This document shows, one piece after another, positions 7,745 to 16,545 of a stretch of DNA of 43,079 bases. Positions within the stretch are counted from its first letter, which is position 1, and each line of letters begins with the position of its first letter. Source of the stretch: CAYSUS01 sp964434165 (GTDB lineage Bacteria; Planctomycetota; Planctomycetia; Pirellulales; Thermoguttaceae); NCBI GenBank assembly GCA_964434165.1, contig CAYSUS010000064.1, positions 1 through 43,079 of the forward strand. Reading direction: 5' to 3'. The notes below the pieces were generated by a model. That model searched no databases. It was not told where the DNA came from and was given only the letters and a program-made list of their open reading frames with translations. The position numbers and the translations under genes are program-made.

Positions 7745-10700
7745 TTACCGCACGACCTCCCCCGCGGTGATCGCCAGCACGGCGAAGGCCCCGCGGTTGT
7801 CCGCGCGCTTCACGTCGATCGACTCGATCTCCACGTCGGGCCGCGGGTTGTCGGCCTGCATGCTGTAGATCACCGCGTGCCGGCCCTCCAGGCCCTCCAG
7901 CTTGCGCGACCAGCCGACCCGCGCTCCCAAGAGCGGCTTGGGCTCGTCCTGGACCCAGTGGTCGATGTGGCGCTCCAGGACCACGGGGATCTCGGCGGTC
8001 TGGCCGTCGGCGTAGTGAAGCACGTAGTGCATCACGGTCGGCAGCACGAAGGGCCGCTTGCGGTCGTTCATCCGCTCGCGTTCCCGCTCCGAGATGGGGT
8101 TGGTGATGTGCCCGGTGTGCAGGAAGTAGAGCTGGTCGGCCTTGCGCCCGACGGGGATGCCGCGGACCTCGCCGGGCATCTCCGACAGGTGACGCGGCAG
8201 GCGGCTCCGCTCGCCTCCGAGGAGGATGAAGTCGGGGATGGGAGCCGTGGTGTAATTCACCGTGGAGTAGGTCACGTCGGCCAGGACGTGCTCGCCGCGT
8301 GGCAGGACGTTGAGCCCTTCAGGCAGGTTGGGGCGATGCTGGAACCAGCCCTCGCGCCCCTCGCTGTCGGCCAGGTAGCCGTTGCACCGCTCCTGGATGA
8401 CGACGGGGTGGAACCGGACGTTCACGCCCGGCACGGCCACCACCGAGGCCGCGCGCGTGCCGACCCCCATGTTCTGAAGAATCGTGCCCACCACCTTCAG
8501 CTTCTTCTCCTCGTTCTCCGGCTTGGGCTCCTCCTCCATGAACTTGATCTGGTTGAGGAAGACCCCGCCGCGCGGGCCGTGCGCGAAGGCGACCAGCCCA
8601 CCCGCCGAGTCGAGGAACGCGCCCTTGGGCGCCGCGCTCTCCGGCCGCAGGAACTGCACGTTGTCGATCCCCACCAGGTCGCCGCCCTCGAACGCCCTGT
8701 GGGAGTCGTCGCGCCACGCAGCGATCCGCAGCGTGATCGTCTTGCGAACCTCGGCCGGCTTGGCGAGTTCGAGTGTCACCGGATCGTCGCTGGCCGGCAC
8801 CTCGATGCGATGCGCGTTCTTCTCGTCGCCGTCGAGGATGACTTCGATCTGGGCGATCGTGTGGTAGGTCGTGTTGTTCCACAGCTTGACCGCGCCCAGC
8901 ACGTCCGGGCGGCGGAGCCGGAACACCAGGTCGTGGTGGTCCTTGCCGTCATCGATCCAGATCTGCTGGATGTAGCGCCAGTCGTCGCGCTTGAGCATCC
9001 CGTTAACCAGATTGTACGGCGCGTGATCCGGATGATCCATCTCCCAGGGGAACTGGAACTCCATGGGATCGTCCGAAGCCCCCGGCGGAAGCGTGAACGG
9101 GGCGAAGTTGCGGTTGTCGATCACGCAGGAGAACGTGTGCGGGCTGACCCAGTACGTCGTGTGCATGATCTTCTTGGGACTGAACAGAGCCACGTCACGG
9201 TGGCCGAGCGTGGCGGCCAGCGCGTGGTCGGCCTCGTCGAGCGTCACCCGCTCCAGCCGGAACGGACGCAAGAGGTGATCGGCCTGAACCAGCCGGTTGA
9301 ACCGGTCAATGGCGTCGGGGCCCAGCCCCATCAGCATGATCCAGGCGCCGGCCCTCTGGAAGGCCTCGACCTTGTCCTTAAGCTCGCCCAGCGTCTTGAG
9401 ATTGGCCAACGAGGCCCCGATGACGGCCACCTGGAACCGTGAGGCGTCCAGCGCATCGGCCACGCTGGCGACGTCCTCTGTCAGCAGGCCGGTCTTGGCG
9501 ATCTTGTCCCTGGTGAGGCGATCGCCCGGCAGATACACCGCCGCCACGCCCCGGGCCGGCTGGTATCGGCCGTACGCGCCGATCATGTTGCGCAGCAGCA
9601 CGTCGGCCGCCGGATCGATGCCCAGCTTGGCGCCGACGCGGAGCTGGCAGAGCACGATCACGCCCTTGCCGCACGGCACCTCAACGAGCGGGCTGTATTG
9701 GAGCCGCTCGCCGGCGCTGGCCAGCGAGCGTGCCCCGCCCGAGGGCTTGCGATAGACCTGCTTGTAGGTCGGATGGTCGCCGCCCCAATCGATCAGGTCG
9801 TCGCCTCCCAGGTCGCGATAGATCGGCGTGCCCAGGGCCTCGGGATGGGCGTAGCCGCCGAACCGCGGGCTGGGCCACACCTCGACTGGCAGCGCGGCCC
9901 CGGCCGGAGGATGGTCCTGCTCCAGCGAGATCACCGATCCGCCGCGCGCGGCGAAGGCCAGGATCTCCGGCCCGAAAGCCTCCTCGGCCGTGAGCGTGTC
10001 GCGGCCGACGATCAAGAGGCCGCCCTTGCCCTTGGTTTCACTGAGCTTCTCCACGGGGCTGAACGCCACGCCCGTGCGCTTCAGCCACGCGGCGGTCTCG
10101 CCGTGCCGGTCGAACACGTGCACGTGCTTGGGAGCGCCGACCTCCTCGACCGCCGGCAGCGTGGGCACCGAGCGCTCATCGACGTAGTCCTTCGCGCCCT
10201 CCTGCGTGACCCTAAGGGTCAGCGTGCCGTCGAGGCGGCGGTCGGTCTTCGGCGCCTTGATGACGATCTCGTGCTCCCGGCCGAACCCGGGCTCGATGCG
10301 CAACGATTGCTTGTCCGAGGCGACCTCCCGGCCGTCGATCATGTACTCCCACGCCAGCGTAACGGGCTCGGCGCTGAGCGTGTCGTTCATCACCTTGAAG
10401 AGCAGGCGATTCTCGCGACCGCCGTAGAGCCGATGCGTCTGTCTGCGGGGGATGGCGGCCAGCGCCGAGAAGGCCTTTTGCGAATCGTCGAAGTCCCAGA
10501 GGTTGTCCCACGGGAAGAACCCGGCCACGCCGGCCCAGCGGTAGCCGCCGTAGAGCATGCGAAGGAACCGGGCCTTGCCCCGCCGGGCGAAGTCGTGGCC
10601 GCGGTAGACGTCGCCACCTGAGGCGATCGCCCCGAACTCCAGATGGTTCGCGAAGCAGCTCTCGCCCGAGATCCACGGCTTCTTGCGGTCCCAGGGCCAC

Positions 10701-12916
10701 CGCTCGATCTTGGTGGAGTAGTGGTCGAGCGTGTAGGCGTTTTCGGGATAGTGGTCGAAGGCGGCGTGCGGGTAGTGCGGGCAGTTGATCTCCAGGCGGC
10801 CGCTCAGGTCGCCGCCCCCGCCCACGGTGTACGGGCGCGTGGGATCGTGCGCGCGGCCCGCCTCGCAGACCTCGCTCATCAGCTCCTCGACCCGGTCGAG
10901 GTAGCCGCCGTAGATGTTCATGCCGTTGATGTAAACCAGCTCGTTCTCGACCTGGTAGAAGATCACCGAGGGGTGGTTGCGGTAGGCCTTGGCCACCTGG
11001 GCCATGTGCCGGCGGAAGCCCTCCCAGACCGGCTCGTTGGGAATCAACCGCGGATTGCCGTCCTTGTCCTGGGTCCTCTCGCCCAGGTTGTAGCTGATGA
11101 ACATCCCATCGATCATCGTGCACAGCCGTCCGGGGATGCCGTGGCGGTCGTAGAACTCCAGGCGCTCCTCGCGGCTGGGAAGCACGCGCGAGATCCGCCG
11201 ATTCTGGCTGAACCGCGCGAAGCGGTTGCCGTCCTCGTAGAAGGCGCGGAGCCACTGTTCGGGCTTCTCGATCCAGTTGGCGTGGGCGTCGACCCAGCAC
11301 CAGACGTTGCGCCGCACGCCGTTGATGTAGATGCCCGTATCGCGCACGGTAACCTCGCGAAAGCCGAACAGCTCCTCGTGGACGTCGACCGGGCGACCGC
11401 CTTCAGAAACGGTCGTGCGGAGCCGGTAGAGAGGGGGGTCCGGCTGCGGCCACCAAAGCTCAGGATCGGCCCAGGCGCCGGCGACCGTCACGGTCTTGGA
11501 TTCTCCGGCCGGCACCGTCACCTCCACTGGGCCGAAGGACTTGGCGACTTGGCCGTCGGCGTCGCCCACCGCCTCGCACGCGACCCGGAGCTTGCGCGGA
11601 CCGGCGGCCGTGTTGCGCACCGTAACCTCGGTCACGAGGCGCTTCTTCTCGACCGAGGGCTTGATGAATACGTCCTCGGTGTAGGCGTCACCCGTGGAGA
11701 CGAGCGTCACCGGGTTGACGATGCCGTACGCGTAGCCGTCGCCGTCGCCCTTGGTGCTGGGGTAGATCGGGGCGATCCAGCGGGTCCAGTCCTTGCGGCC
11801 AAGCGGCCGGTTCTTGAGCTTCTCCAGGGTCTGGTCCTTGCCCATCGACTTGGCGTCGAAGGCGTAGTATGTCCCCTTCACCGCCACGGCGATCTCGTTG
11901 ACCTTGCCCGGCTCGATCAGGCCCGAGACGTCCAGGTCCCAGGGGACCCACACCCCGCGATGCTCGCCGGCCAACTTGCCGTTAACGAAGACGCTGACGA
12001 TCCAGTTGGTGCCCGAGAAGTGCAGCTTGAACCCTCGCCCGCGATGCTCGGCCGGCACGTCCACGCGCGTGCGGTAGATCAGTCGGTGCCCGAACACCAG
12101 CGGCGCATAGTCCCACGGCGAGCCAGGCACGTCAAACGCCATCCACCGCAGCGGATACGCCTCCTCCGAGGGCAGCTTGCGCACCGGGACGTAGGTGTCC
12201 TCGTCCATGTTCGGGTCGTCGTAGCGAGCGACCTGCCAGAGTCCGTTGAGCTTCACCTCGGCGCGGCCGGGCCCCTCGGGTACGGGCAGGGCGAACACTT
12301 GCTCGGCCGCCTGACGGTCGCGGGGATCGTCGTAGGTCTCACCCGGCTTCAGCGGCCCCTCGGGCACGAACCTGCCCTGCGTGAAGGCAAGGCAGTCGAG
12401 TGCGACCAGCATGCGCGGCTTCTCGCCGGTGGCCTTGGGGTAGCGGATCTCGAGTATATTGGCCCCCTTGCGGAGTTCGACGTCGCCCAGATCGGCCCAG
12501 GAGGCCTCGCAGAAGAAGCCCAGCTCCATGAGGTTCGTGGTGGGATGGGTCCGCGACAGGTCGTTCCAGGCACCTTCGCCGATCCGCCACTGGAAACTGG
12601 GCCGGGCGGTGAACCATCCGACCCGGGCCCAGAACCGGTACTTCCCGGCGCGCGGCACGTCGAAGCGGTACTTCAGCACAATGCCGTCGTCGGGCACCAG
12701 CTTGCGGACCTCGTCGGCGTCGAGTCCCTTCATGATCCACTCGCCGCCGGAGAGCAGTTGCGGCCTGCCCATCGACGACTTCTCGAAGTGGGAGAAGTTG
12801 CAGTGGTCGTACTTCTCGGCCTCGATCCAGACGTAGTCCGCGCCCCGCGCGGCCGTCGCGGCGAGCGTCGAGGACAGGACCAGAAGCAACGCTCGGAGGG
12901 CGGTTGCACAGCGCAT
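7745..12916 (-). CDS. Giant GH2-like glycoside hydrolase (1,723 aa)
   Basis: After a signal peptide (ends about residue 26) there is a carbohydrate-binding-like beta domain (27-180), a GH2 sugar-binding domain (about 220-400, with FVNGKLAGEHRGVWVPW), an Ig-like domain (about 420-540), and a TIM barrel with Q-V-E657-N-E659 as probable acid/base and WISGE752S as probable nucleophile. Beyond residue about 860 lies a long C-terminal half without a named family that I can assign. It contains two alpha/beta stretches resembling a glutamine-amidotransferase-like fold (GGLLIVGRD and VAVIGASLANLK, each followed by helix-rich text) and a later beta-sandwich (about 1330-1460). Likely activity is a beta-galactosidase, beta-glucuronidase or beta-mannosidase type cleavage; the sequence does not decide. 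GGGAG precedes the ATG. Confidence 0.82.
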   Translation of the reverse strand: MRCATALRALLLVLSSTLAATAARGADYVWIEAEKYDHCNFSHFEKSSMGRPQLLSGGEWIMKGLDADEVRKLVPDDGIVLKYRFDVPRAGKYRFWARVGWFTARPSFQWRIGEGAWNDLSRTHPTTNLMELGFFCEASWADLGDVELRKGANILEIRYPKATGEKPRMLVALDCLAFTQGRFVPEGPLKPGETYDDPRDRQAAEQVFALPVPEGPGRAEVKLNGLWQVARYDDPNMDEDTYVPVRKLPSEEAYPLRWMAFDVPGSPWDYAPLVFGHRLIYRTRVDVPAEHRGRGFKLHFSGTNWIVSVFVNGKLAGEHRGVWVPWDLDVSGLIEPGKVNEIAVAVKGTYYAFDAKSMGKDQTLEKLKNRPLGRKDWTRWIAPIYPSTKGDGDGYAYGIVNPVTLVSTGDAYTEDVFIKPSVEKKRLVTEVTVRNTAAGPRKLRVACEAVGDADGQVAKSFGPVEVTVPAGESKTVTVAGAWADPELWWPQPDPPLYRLRTTVSEGGRPVDVHEELFGFREVTVRDTGIYINGVRRNVWCWVDAHANWIEKPEQWLRAFYEDGNRFARFSQNRRISRVLPSREERLEFYDRHGIPGRLCTMIDGMFISYNLGERTQDKDGNPRLIPNEPVWEGFRRHMAQVAKAYRNHPSVIFYQVENELVYINGMNIYGGYLDRVEELMSEVCEAGRAHDPTRPYTVGGGGDLSGRLEINCPHYPHAAFDHYPENAYTLDHYSTKIERWPWDRKKPWISGESCFANHLEFGAIASGGDVYRGHDFARRGKARFLRMLYGGYRWAGVAGFFPWDNLWDFDDSQKAFSALAAIPRRQTHRLYGGRENRLLFKVMNDTLSAEPVTLAWEYMIDGREVASDKQSLRIEPGFGREHEIVIKAPKTDRRLDGTLTLRVTQEGAKDYVDERSVPTLPAVEEVGAPKHVHVFDRHGETAAWLKRTGVAFSPVEKLSETKGKGGLLIVGRDTLTAEEAFGPEILAFAARGGSVISLEQDHPPAGAALPVEVWPSPRFGGYAHPEALGTPIYRDLGGDDLIDWGGDHPTYKQVYRKPSGGARSLASAGERLQYSPLVEVPCGKGVIVLCQLRVGAKLGIDPAADVLLRNMIGAYGRYQPARGVAAVYLPGDRLTRDKIAKTGLLTEDVASVADALDASRFQVAVIGASLANLKTLGELKDKVEAFQRAGAWIMLMGLGPDAIDRFNRLVQADHLLRPFRLERVTLDEADHALAATLGHRDVALFSPKKIMHTTYWVSPHTFSCVIDNRNFAPFTLPPGASDDPMEFQFPWEMDHPDHAPYNLVNGMLKRDDWRYIQQIWIDDGKDHHDLVFRLRRPDVLGAVKLWNNTTYHTIAQIEVILDGDEKNAHRIEVPASDDPVTLELAKPAEVRKTITLRIAAWRDDSHRAFEGGDLVGIDNVQFLRPESAAPKGAFLDSAGGLVAFAHGPRGGVFLNQIKFMEEEPKPENEEKKLKVVGTILQNMGVGTRAASVVAVPGVNVRFHPVVIQERCNGYLADSEGREGWFQHRPNLPEGLNVLPRGEHVLADVTYSTVNYTTAPIPDFILLGGERSRLPRHLSEMPGEVRGIPVGRKADQLYFLHTGHITNPISERERERMNDRKRPFVLPTVMHYVLHYADGQTAEIPVVLERHIDHWVQDEPKPLLGARVGWSRKLEGLEGRHAVIYSMQADNPRPDVEIESIDVKRADNRGAFAVLAITAGEVVR

Positions 12917-12975
12917 AAAGGGCTCCCGGAGAGGTTTGAGGGGGGGTGGCGTGGGTGGAAAAACCGCCTGGGGCG

Positions 12976-13022
12976 CACTCGCAGGGACGGTGTTCCCGCC
13001 GCGGGACGGCGCCCCTCGAGTG
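12976..13022. repeat. Nested hairpin upstream of the GH2-like gene
   Basis: CACTCG (12976-12981) pairs with CGAGTG (13017-13022), GGG (12984-12986) with CCC (13012-13014), and an inner TCCCG/CGGGA stem (12994-12998 and 13002-13006) closes on a 3-nt loop. It lies in the 150-bp gap between two minus-strand genes. It could be a leader structure, a terminator without a T-run, or a REP-like element. Confidence 0.4.
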
Positions 13023-13066
13023 TAGCCAGCCCCTAGCCGCGGTTCAATCGTCGATCCAAAACGGGG

Positions 13067-15277
13067 TCAGTTGCGCCGCACCAGGCAGACCCAGTCCGAA
13101 TCGGCCTCCGAGGGCGGGCTGCCCAGCTCTCGCACTGCGTCGCCGTCAACCGACTTGACCGAACCGTCCCTCAGCGGGCCGCCACGGCGAGGGTCGAACC
13201 ACTCCACCTCGAAGCGGCCGCCTGCCCCGCGCAGGTCGAGGCGCAGCCCTCGGCCCGTCTGGTCATTGTACAGAAGATAAGCCGAGCCCGGCTTGGCCAG
13301 CACGAACGTGTTGCCGCGGTCCGCGGAGCCGAGCGTGTGATCGGGTGCCATCTCCAAGAGGGGAAGCGTCTGGAGCAGCGCGACGGCATGGCCTGCCCAT
13401 CGCAGGGCGGGCTCCATCTCGCGGAAGTCGTCCAGGCGATGATCGAGCCCGTGGCCTCCGCCATCGGCCTGGACATACCACTCAAAGCCCGCCCCGCCGG
13501 ACGCATAGACGGGCCACATCTTGTCGCGCCGGCCGTGCGCGTAGCCGTTTTTCTCGTCCTTCTGGTCGTTCTCGATCTTCTGCGGTTCGTCAAAGCTGAT
13601 CGCCAGCTTCACTCCAGACCTGGCCGATCGCTTGCGCCACTCGGCGATCAAGTCGCCCATTGCCTTGCCGGATGTGCCACCCTGGAAGGCCGTGATGTCG
13701 AAGTTCTTGTCTCCGAGAAGCGGTCCGTACGTGGCGTCGTACTTGTTGCTGTGTGTGTGCGTTGTGAGCGGGTGGTCGTAGGGGTCGACCGCCTTGAGGT
13801 ACGCCGCGAACGCCTTGCGCCGCTCGGTGCCGTAGTCGTTCTCCTCGCCGAGATCGAGCTCCAGGCCGGGGTGGTGCCCGAACCGGGCGATCAGCTCCCG
13901 ATAGAAAAGCTTGCGCTGGGGCCCCAGCTCGCCGCCGTCGTGGTAGCCCTCATTGTCCCGCTCGGTCTCCGCGAGCTGGAAGTGAAGGAAGATCCCTTTT
14001 GCCTGGGCGTGGGCGAAGACGATCTCCCACTGCTCAAGTTTGGAGTTGTCGTAGCGGGTCTTCTCATACTCGCCGATCGTGGGGAACGTGTCCTTGCCGT
14101 CGCCGCCGATGTTCATGGGCAGGAAGTAGATGCAGTTCGCCCCGCATCCGGCGATGTAGTTCAGGGCCCCAATGATCCGCTTGCCGCGCCCGCCGCCCCA
14201 GTCGGGATCGCCGGGTTGCCAGTCCCGCTCGTGGGCCGCGTAGCGGTGGCGGGGCTTCGGCGTGTTGTCGAAGCCATCGTAGCCGAGGAAGTTCTCGGGG
14301 ATGTCCGGGCCGCCCTTGACCCACGGCTTGCCGCTGCCGGCGAACGTGAGGTAGTGGTGGCCGCGGTTGGCGAGGAGCCCTCGGTCCGGGCTGCGAAAGT
14401 CGCGGCCCGTCTTGTCCGAGGCCGCCACGGTCAGCGTGCCCTTGGCGCCGTCGAAGGCGGTAGCCTTTCCGGCGTTGGGATCGAGGCTGACATTCACCAG
14501 GTATCCCGCCCGGAAGGAAGCCTCGTAGCTCCACTCGCCCGTCGCGGGCGGCGCGAAGTGGACGCGCCACTTGTGCCCTTCCGCACCGCCCTTCCCGTCG
14601 CCCGCGTAGTAGCCCGGCACGACGAACTTCAGATCGCCCTGGGTGAAAGCGACGTTCAGTCGATAGTGCAGAAACGGATTGGGCTTGCCGTTCTCGCTGG
14701 CCTCAGGGCCGTCGAAAGCGACCGTGACCTTGTGCCACTGCTTGAGCTCGCCGGAGACCGCGCCGCTTCCGCCCGTGGGGGCGGGGACGCGGCCTAGCTC
14801 CTCGTCGCCGGCGATGTCCGAATAGGTACTCTTCGGCTGCCGCGGGGGCCCGCCAGGGCGCCGGGCGGGTGCCTTGCCGACGACGGTAAACGACACCGTG
14901 AGAGCCGTACCCGGCCGCCCTCGCGCGCTGCGCTCGGGAAAGGGCGTTGCGGTCAGGCGGTGCTTGCCGGAGGTGGGTGTCCAGCTTCGGTAGTCGCCCT
15001 CGCGATCGCCGAACAGGGCGAACGGGGCCACGCTCTCCGTGGTGCGCTCTTTTCCGTCGAGCTCGAAGCGCACGCTCTCGACCTTGCCCTCGGTGTCCGC
15101 GCGGACGTTCAAGTCCGCGCCGACCTGGGCCAGGTCGATCTTGTCCCCCTCGGCAAGCGACCGGATCGGTCGATCGGTCCGCGCGTCAATGAGCGTCAGG
15201 CCGGTCACCTCCTGGGCGGAGGCGGCGGACGCGCAAGCGCCAAGCAACAGAACAGCTAGTGGGATTCGGCGGGGCAT
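13067..15277 (-). CDS. Secreted DUF5060-type glycoside hydrolase
   Basis: The 736-aa protein has a signal peptide (MPRRIPLAVLLLGACASA), an Ig-like N-terminal domain (about 25-120), and a DUF5060 domain (about 165-290) with KWRVHFAPPATGEWSYEASF. A TIM barrel follows, from about NRGHHYLTFAG to residue 620. Candidate catalytic acids are E478/E479 in DLGEENDYG and E564 in ISFDEPQK, at the usual strand 4 and strand 7 positions of clan GH-A-like enzymes. The tail (AYLLYNDQTGRGLRLDL, then VEWFDPRRGG) matches the putative collagen-binding or beta-sandwich domain found at the end of DUF4038/DUF5060 proteins. Substrate unknown. GAGGA seven nucleotides before the ATG supports this start over the longer frame to 15313. 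It lies between the URO-D-like and GH2-like genes. Confidence 0.78.
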   Translation of the reverse strand: MPRRIPLAVLLLGACASAASAQEVTGLTLIDARTDRPIRSLAEGDKIDLAQVGADLNVRADTEGKVESVRFELDGKERTTESVAPFALFGDREGDYRSWTPTSGKHRLTATPFPERSARGRPGTALTVSFTVVGKAPARRPGGPPRQPKSTYSDIAGDEELGRVPAPTGGSGAVSGELKQWHKVTVAFDGPEASENGKPNPFLHYRLNVAFTQGDLKFVVPGYYAGDGKGGAEGHKWRVHFAPPATGEWSYEASFRAGYLVNVSLDPNAGKATAFDGAKGTLTVAASDKTGRDFRSPDRGLLANRGHHYLTFAGSGKPWVKGGPDIPENFLGYDGFDNTPKPRHRYAAHERDWQPGDPDWGGGRGKRIIGALNYIAGCGANCIYFLPMNIGGDGKDTFPTIGEYEKTRYDNSKLEQWEIVFAHAQAKGIFLHFQLAETERDNEGYHDGGELGPQRKLFYRELIARFGHHPGLELDLGEENDYGTERRKAFAAYLKAVDPYDHPLTTHTHSNKYDATYGPLLGDKNFDITAFQGGTSGKAMGDLIAEWRKRSARSGVKLAISFDEPQKIENDQKDEKNGYAHGRRDKMWPVYASGGAGFEWYVQADGGGHGLDHRLDDFREMEPALRWAGHAVALLQTLPLLEMAPDHTLGSADRGNTFVLAKPGSAYLLYNDQTGRGLRLDLRGAGGRFEVEWFDPRRGGPLRDGSVKSVDGDAVRELGSPPSEADSDWVCLVRRN

Positions 15278-15382
15278 GGGTGGATCCTCGATGAACGGAA
15301 GGCCTGGAACCATCGGCCAGTCTAACTCGTCGCCCGGCCAAGTCCAGAAGGCGGGAGACGCTTTCCGTCGCCCGCGGCATTC

Positions 15383-16498
15383 TCACGTACGGTACGCGCG
15401 GACCTTTTCCATGCACCGGTTGGCCGTGTCCACGTCGGGCACTCCGGTGACCTGATAGAGCACCCCGCCGGGCAGCGCGTGCCGGCCCAGGCGCTCGACG
15501 AACGCGGGGTAAGGCGCCAGGCAGCTCAGCGGCACGTCGCCGGTCTGCGCCTGGACGTCCCCGAGCACGTCCAGCGCCGGCGCGATTCCCACGTCGTCCA
15601 AGAGCAGGATGGCCCTGAGGCCCGAGAGCGTGGAGGCCGCGGGCAACAGGTGCCGGCCGTTGCCGTGGATGTGGATCACGCCGCCGTCGAACCGGCCCAT
15701 GATCCGCTCGGCTGGCTCGCGTCCCCAGCGCTCGAAGTAATCGACCGAGGTCATGTGGAAGGGGTCGAGACTTTCGGAGACGATCCGCCCGGGAATCCAC
15801 TGGCCGAAGTTGCTCAGCGTGCCGCCGCCGACGGTCCCGGCAGCGGCGAAGAAGGCCACTTGCACGCGGACGTTCAAGTCGAAGCCGAGGTCGATCGCGC
15901 GGCGGACGGTCTCCGGGTCGCTCTCGACGCTCAGATATGTCTGGGTGCCGCCGACCAGCTCGAAGACGAAGTTCAACCCGTCGATGAGGATGAAGTGGCT
16001 CATGCCCCACCGCCCGGCGCCGCGGCGGGCGAAGACGTCCATCTGCGCGAGGTACCGCTTCCACCAGCGATGCGCTTCGTCCAGCGCCAGCGCGTCGAGC
16101 TGCGACCAGTCGGACAGAAGCGGCGGGACCATCGACGAGATCCAGCCGGTCTCCGGGTGCGGCATGAAGCGCACCTCACCGCCGAGCAGCCCGCCGTAAA
16201 GGCCCTGGTCAAGCTCGCTCAGGTAGGCGGCGGGCATGGAGTCGTCCTCGACCGCCGCCCGCTCGGCGAAAAGCGAGTCCCAGAACCCGGCCCGCTCGCG
16301 AGGATCGGGGTCTTCGCACTCAGCCTCGGGGTACCGTCGCGCGAAGTCGGCGATCGCCGCGTTGGGCACGGCCATCGTGGCGAAGATGCGGTCGGCGGCC
16401 TGCCTCTGGTAGAAGGGGCGCAGCCGCTCGACCACATGCGGTGCGTTGGGCTTGCAGGCGAACTGGACGGGACGGTCGATCATGGCGTCCGGCGGCAC
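15383..16498 (-). CDS. Uroporphyrinogen decarboxylase (URO-D)-like protein
   Basis: The 371-aa protein has no signal peptide and shows the URO-D/methyltransferase TIM-barrel pattern (PF01208): FDLNVRVQVAFF, SVDYFERWGREPAERIMGRFDGGVIHIHGNGRHLLP, and LLLDDVGIAPALDVLGDVQ. Planctomycetes carry many such paralogues that are not heme enzymes; the MtaA/CmuA-like members move methyl groups between corrinoids and other carriers. Which reaction applies here is unknown. The start is read as GTG at 16498 because GGGAG lies 6 nt upstream; ATG at 16483 has no Shine-Dalgarno. The gene follows the GH20-GH89 fusion by 47 bp, so the two probably share a transcript. It would be a cytoplasmic protein within a mostly exported set. 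Confidence 0.75.
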   Translation of the reverse strand: MPPDAMIDRPVQFACKPNAPHVVERLRPFYQRQAADRIFATMAVPNAAIADFARRYPEAECEDPDPRERAGFWDSLFAERAAVEDDSMPAAYLSELDQGLYGGLLGGEVRFMPHPETGWISSMVPPLLSDWSQLDALALDEAHRWWKRYLAQMDVFARRGAGRWGMSHFILIDGLNFVFELVGGTQTYLSVESDPETVRRAIDLGFDLNVRVQVAFFAAAGTVGGGTLSNFGQWIPGRIVSESLDPFHMTSVDYFERWGREPAERIMGRFDGGVIHIHGNGRHLLPAASTLSGLRAILLLDDVGIAPALDVLGDVQAQTGDVPLSCLAPYPAFVERLGRHALPGGVLYQVTGVPDVDTANRCMEKVRAYRT

Positions 16499-16545
16499 GC
16501 AGCTCTCCCGCAGGGCCGATTGGAGTCCGGCTTCCTCAGTCGCCC

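Noticed and set aside
4518..7868. 1,116-codon open frame on the plus strand
   Set aside because: It is antisense to the Gfo/Idh and sulfatase genes, is rich in His/Arg/Gly/Ala/Val without domain motifs, and exists because GC-rich codons leave few stops on the opposite strand.
10643..13036. 797-codon open frame on the plus strand
   Set aside because: It is the antisense shadow of the GH2-like gene.
15383..16498. Heme-biosynthesis uroporphyrinogen decarboxylase (hemE)
   Set aside because: The sequence is a divergent member and the context has no heme genes; the conserved N-terminal R-x-P-V-W-x-M-R-Q type motif of HemE is not seen.
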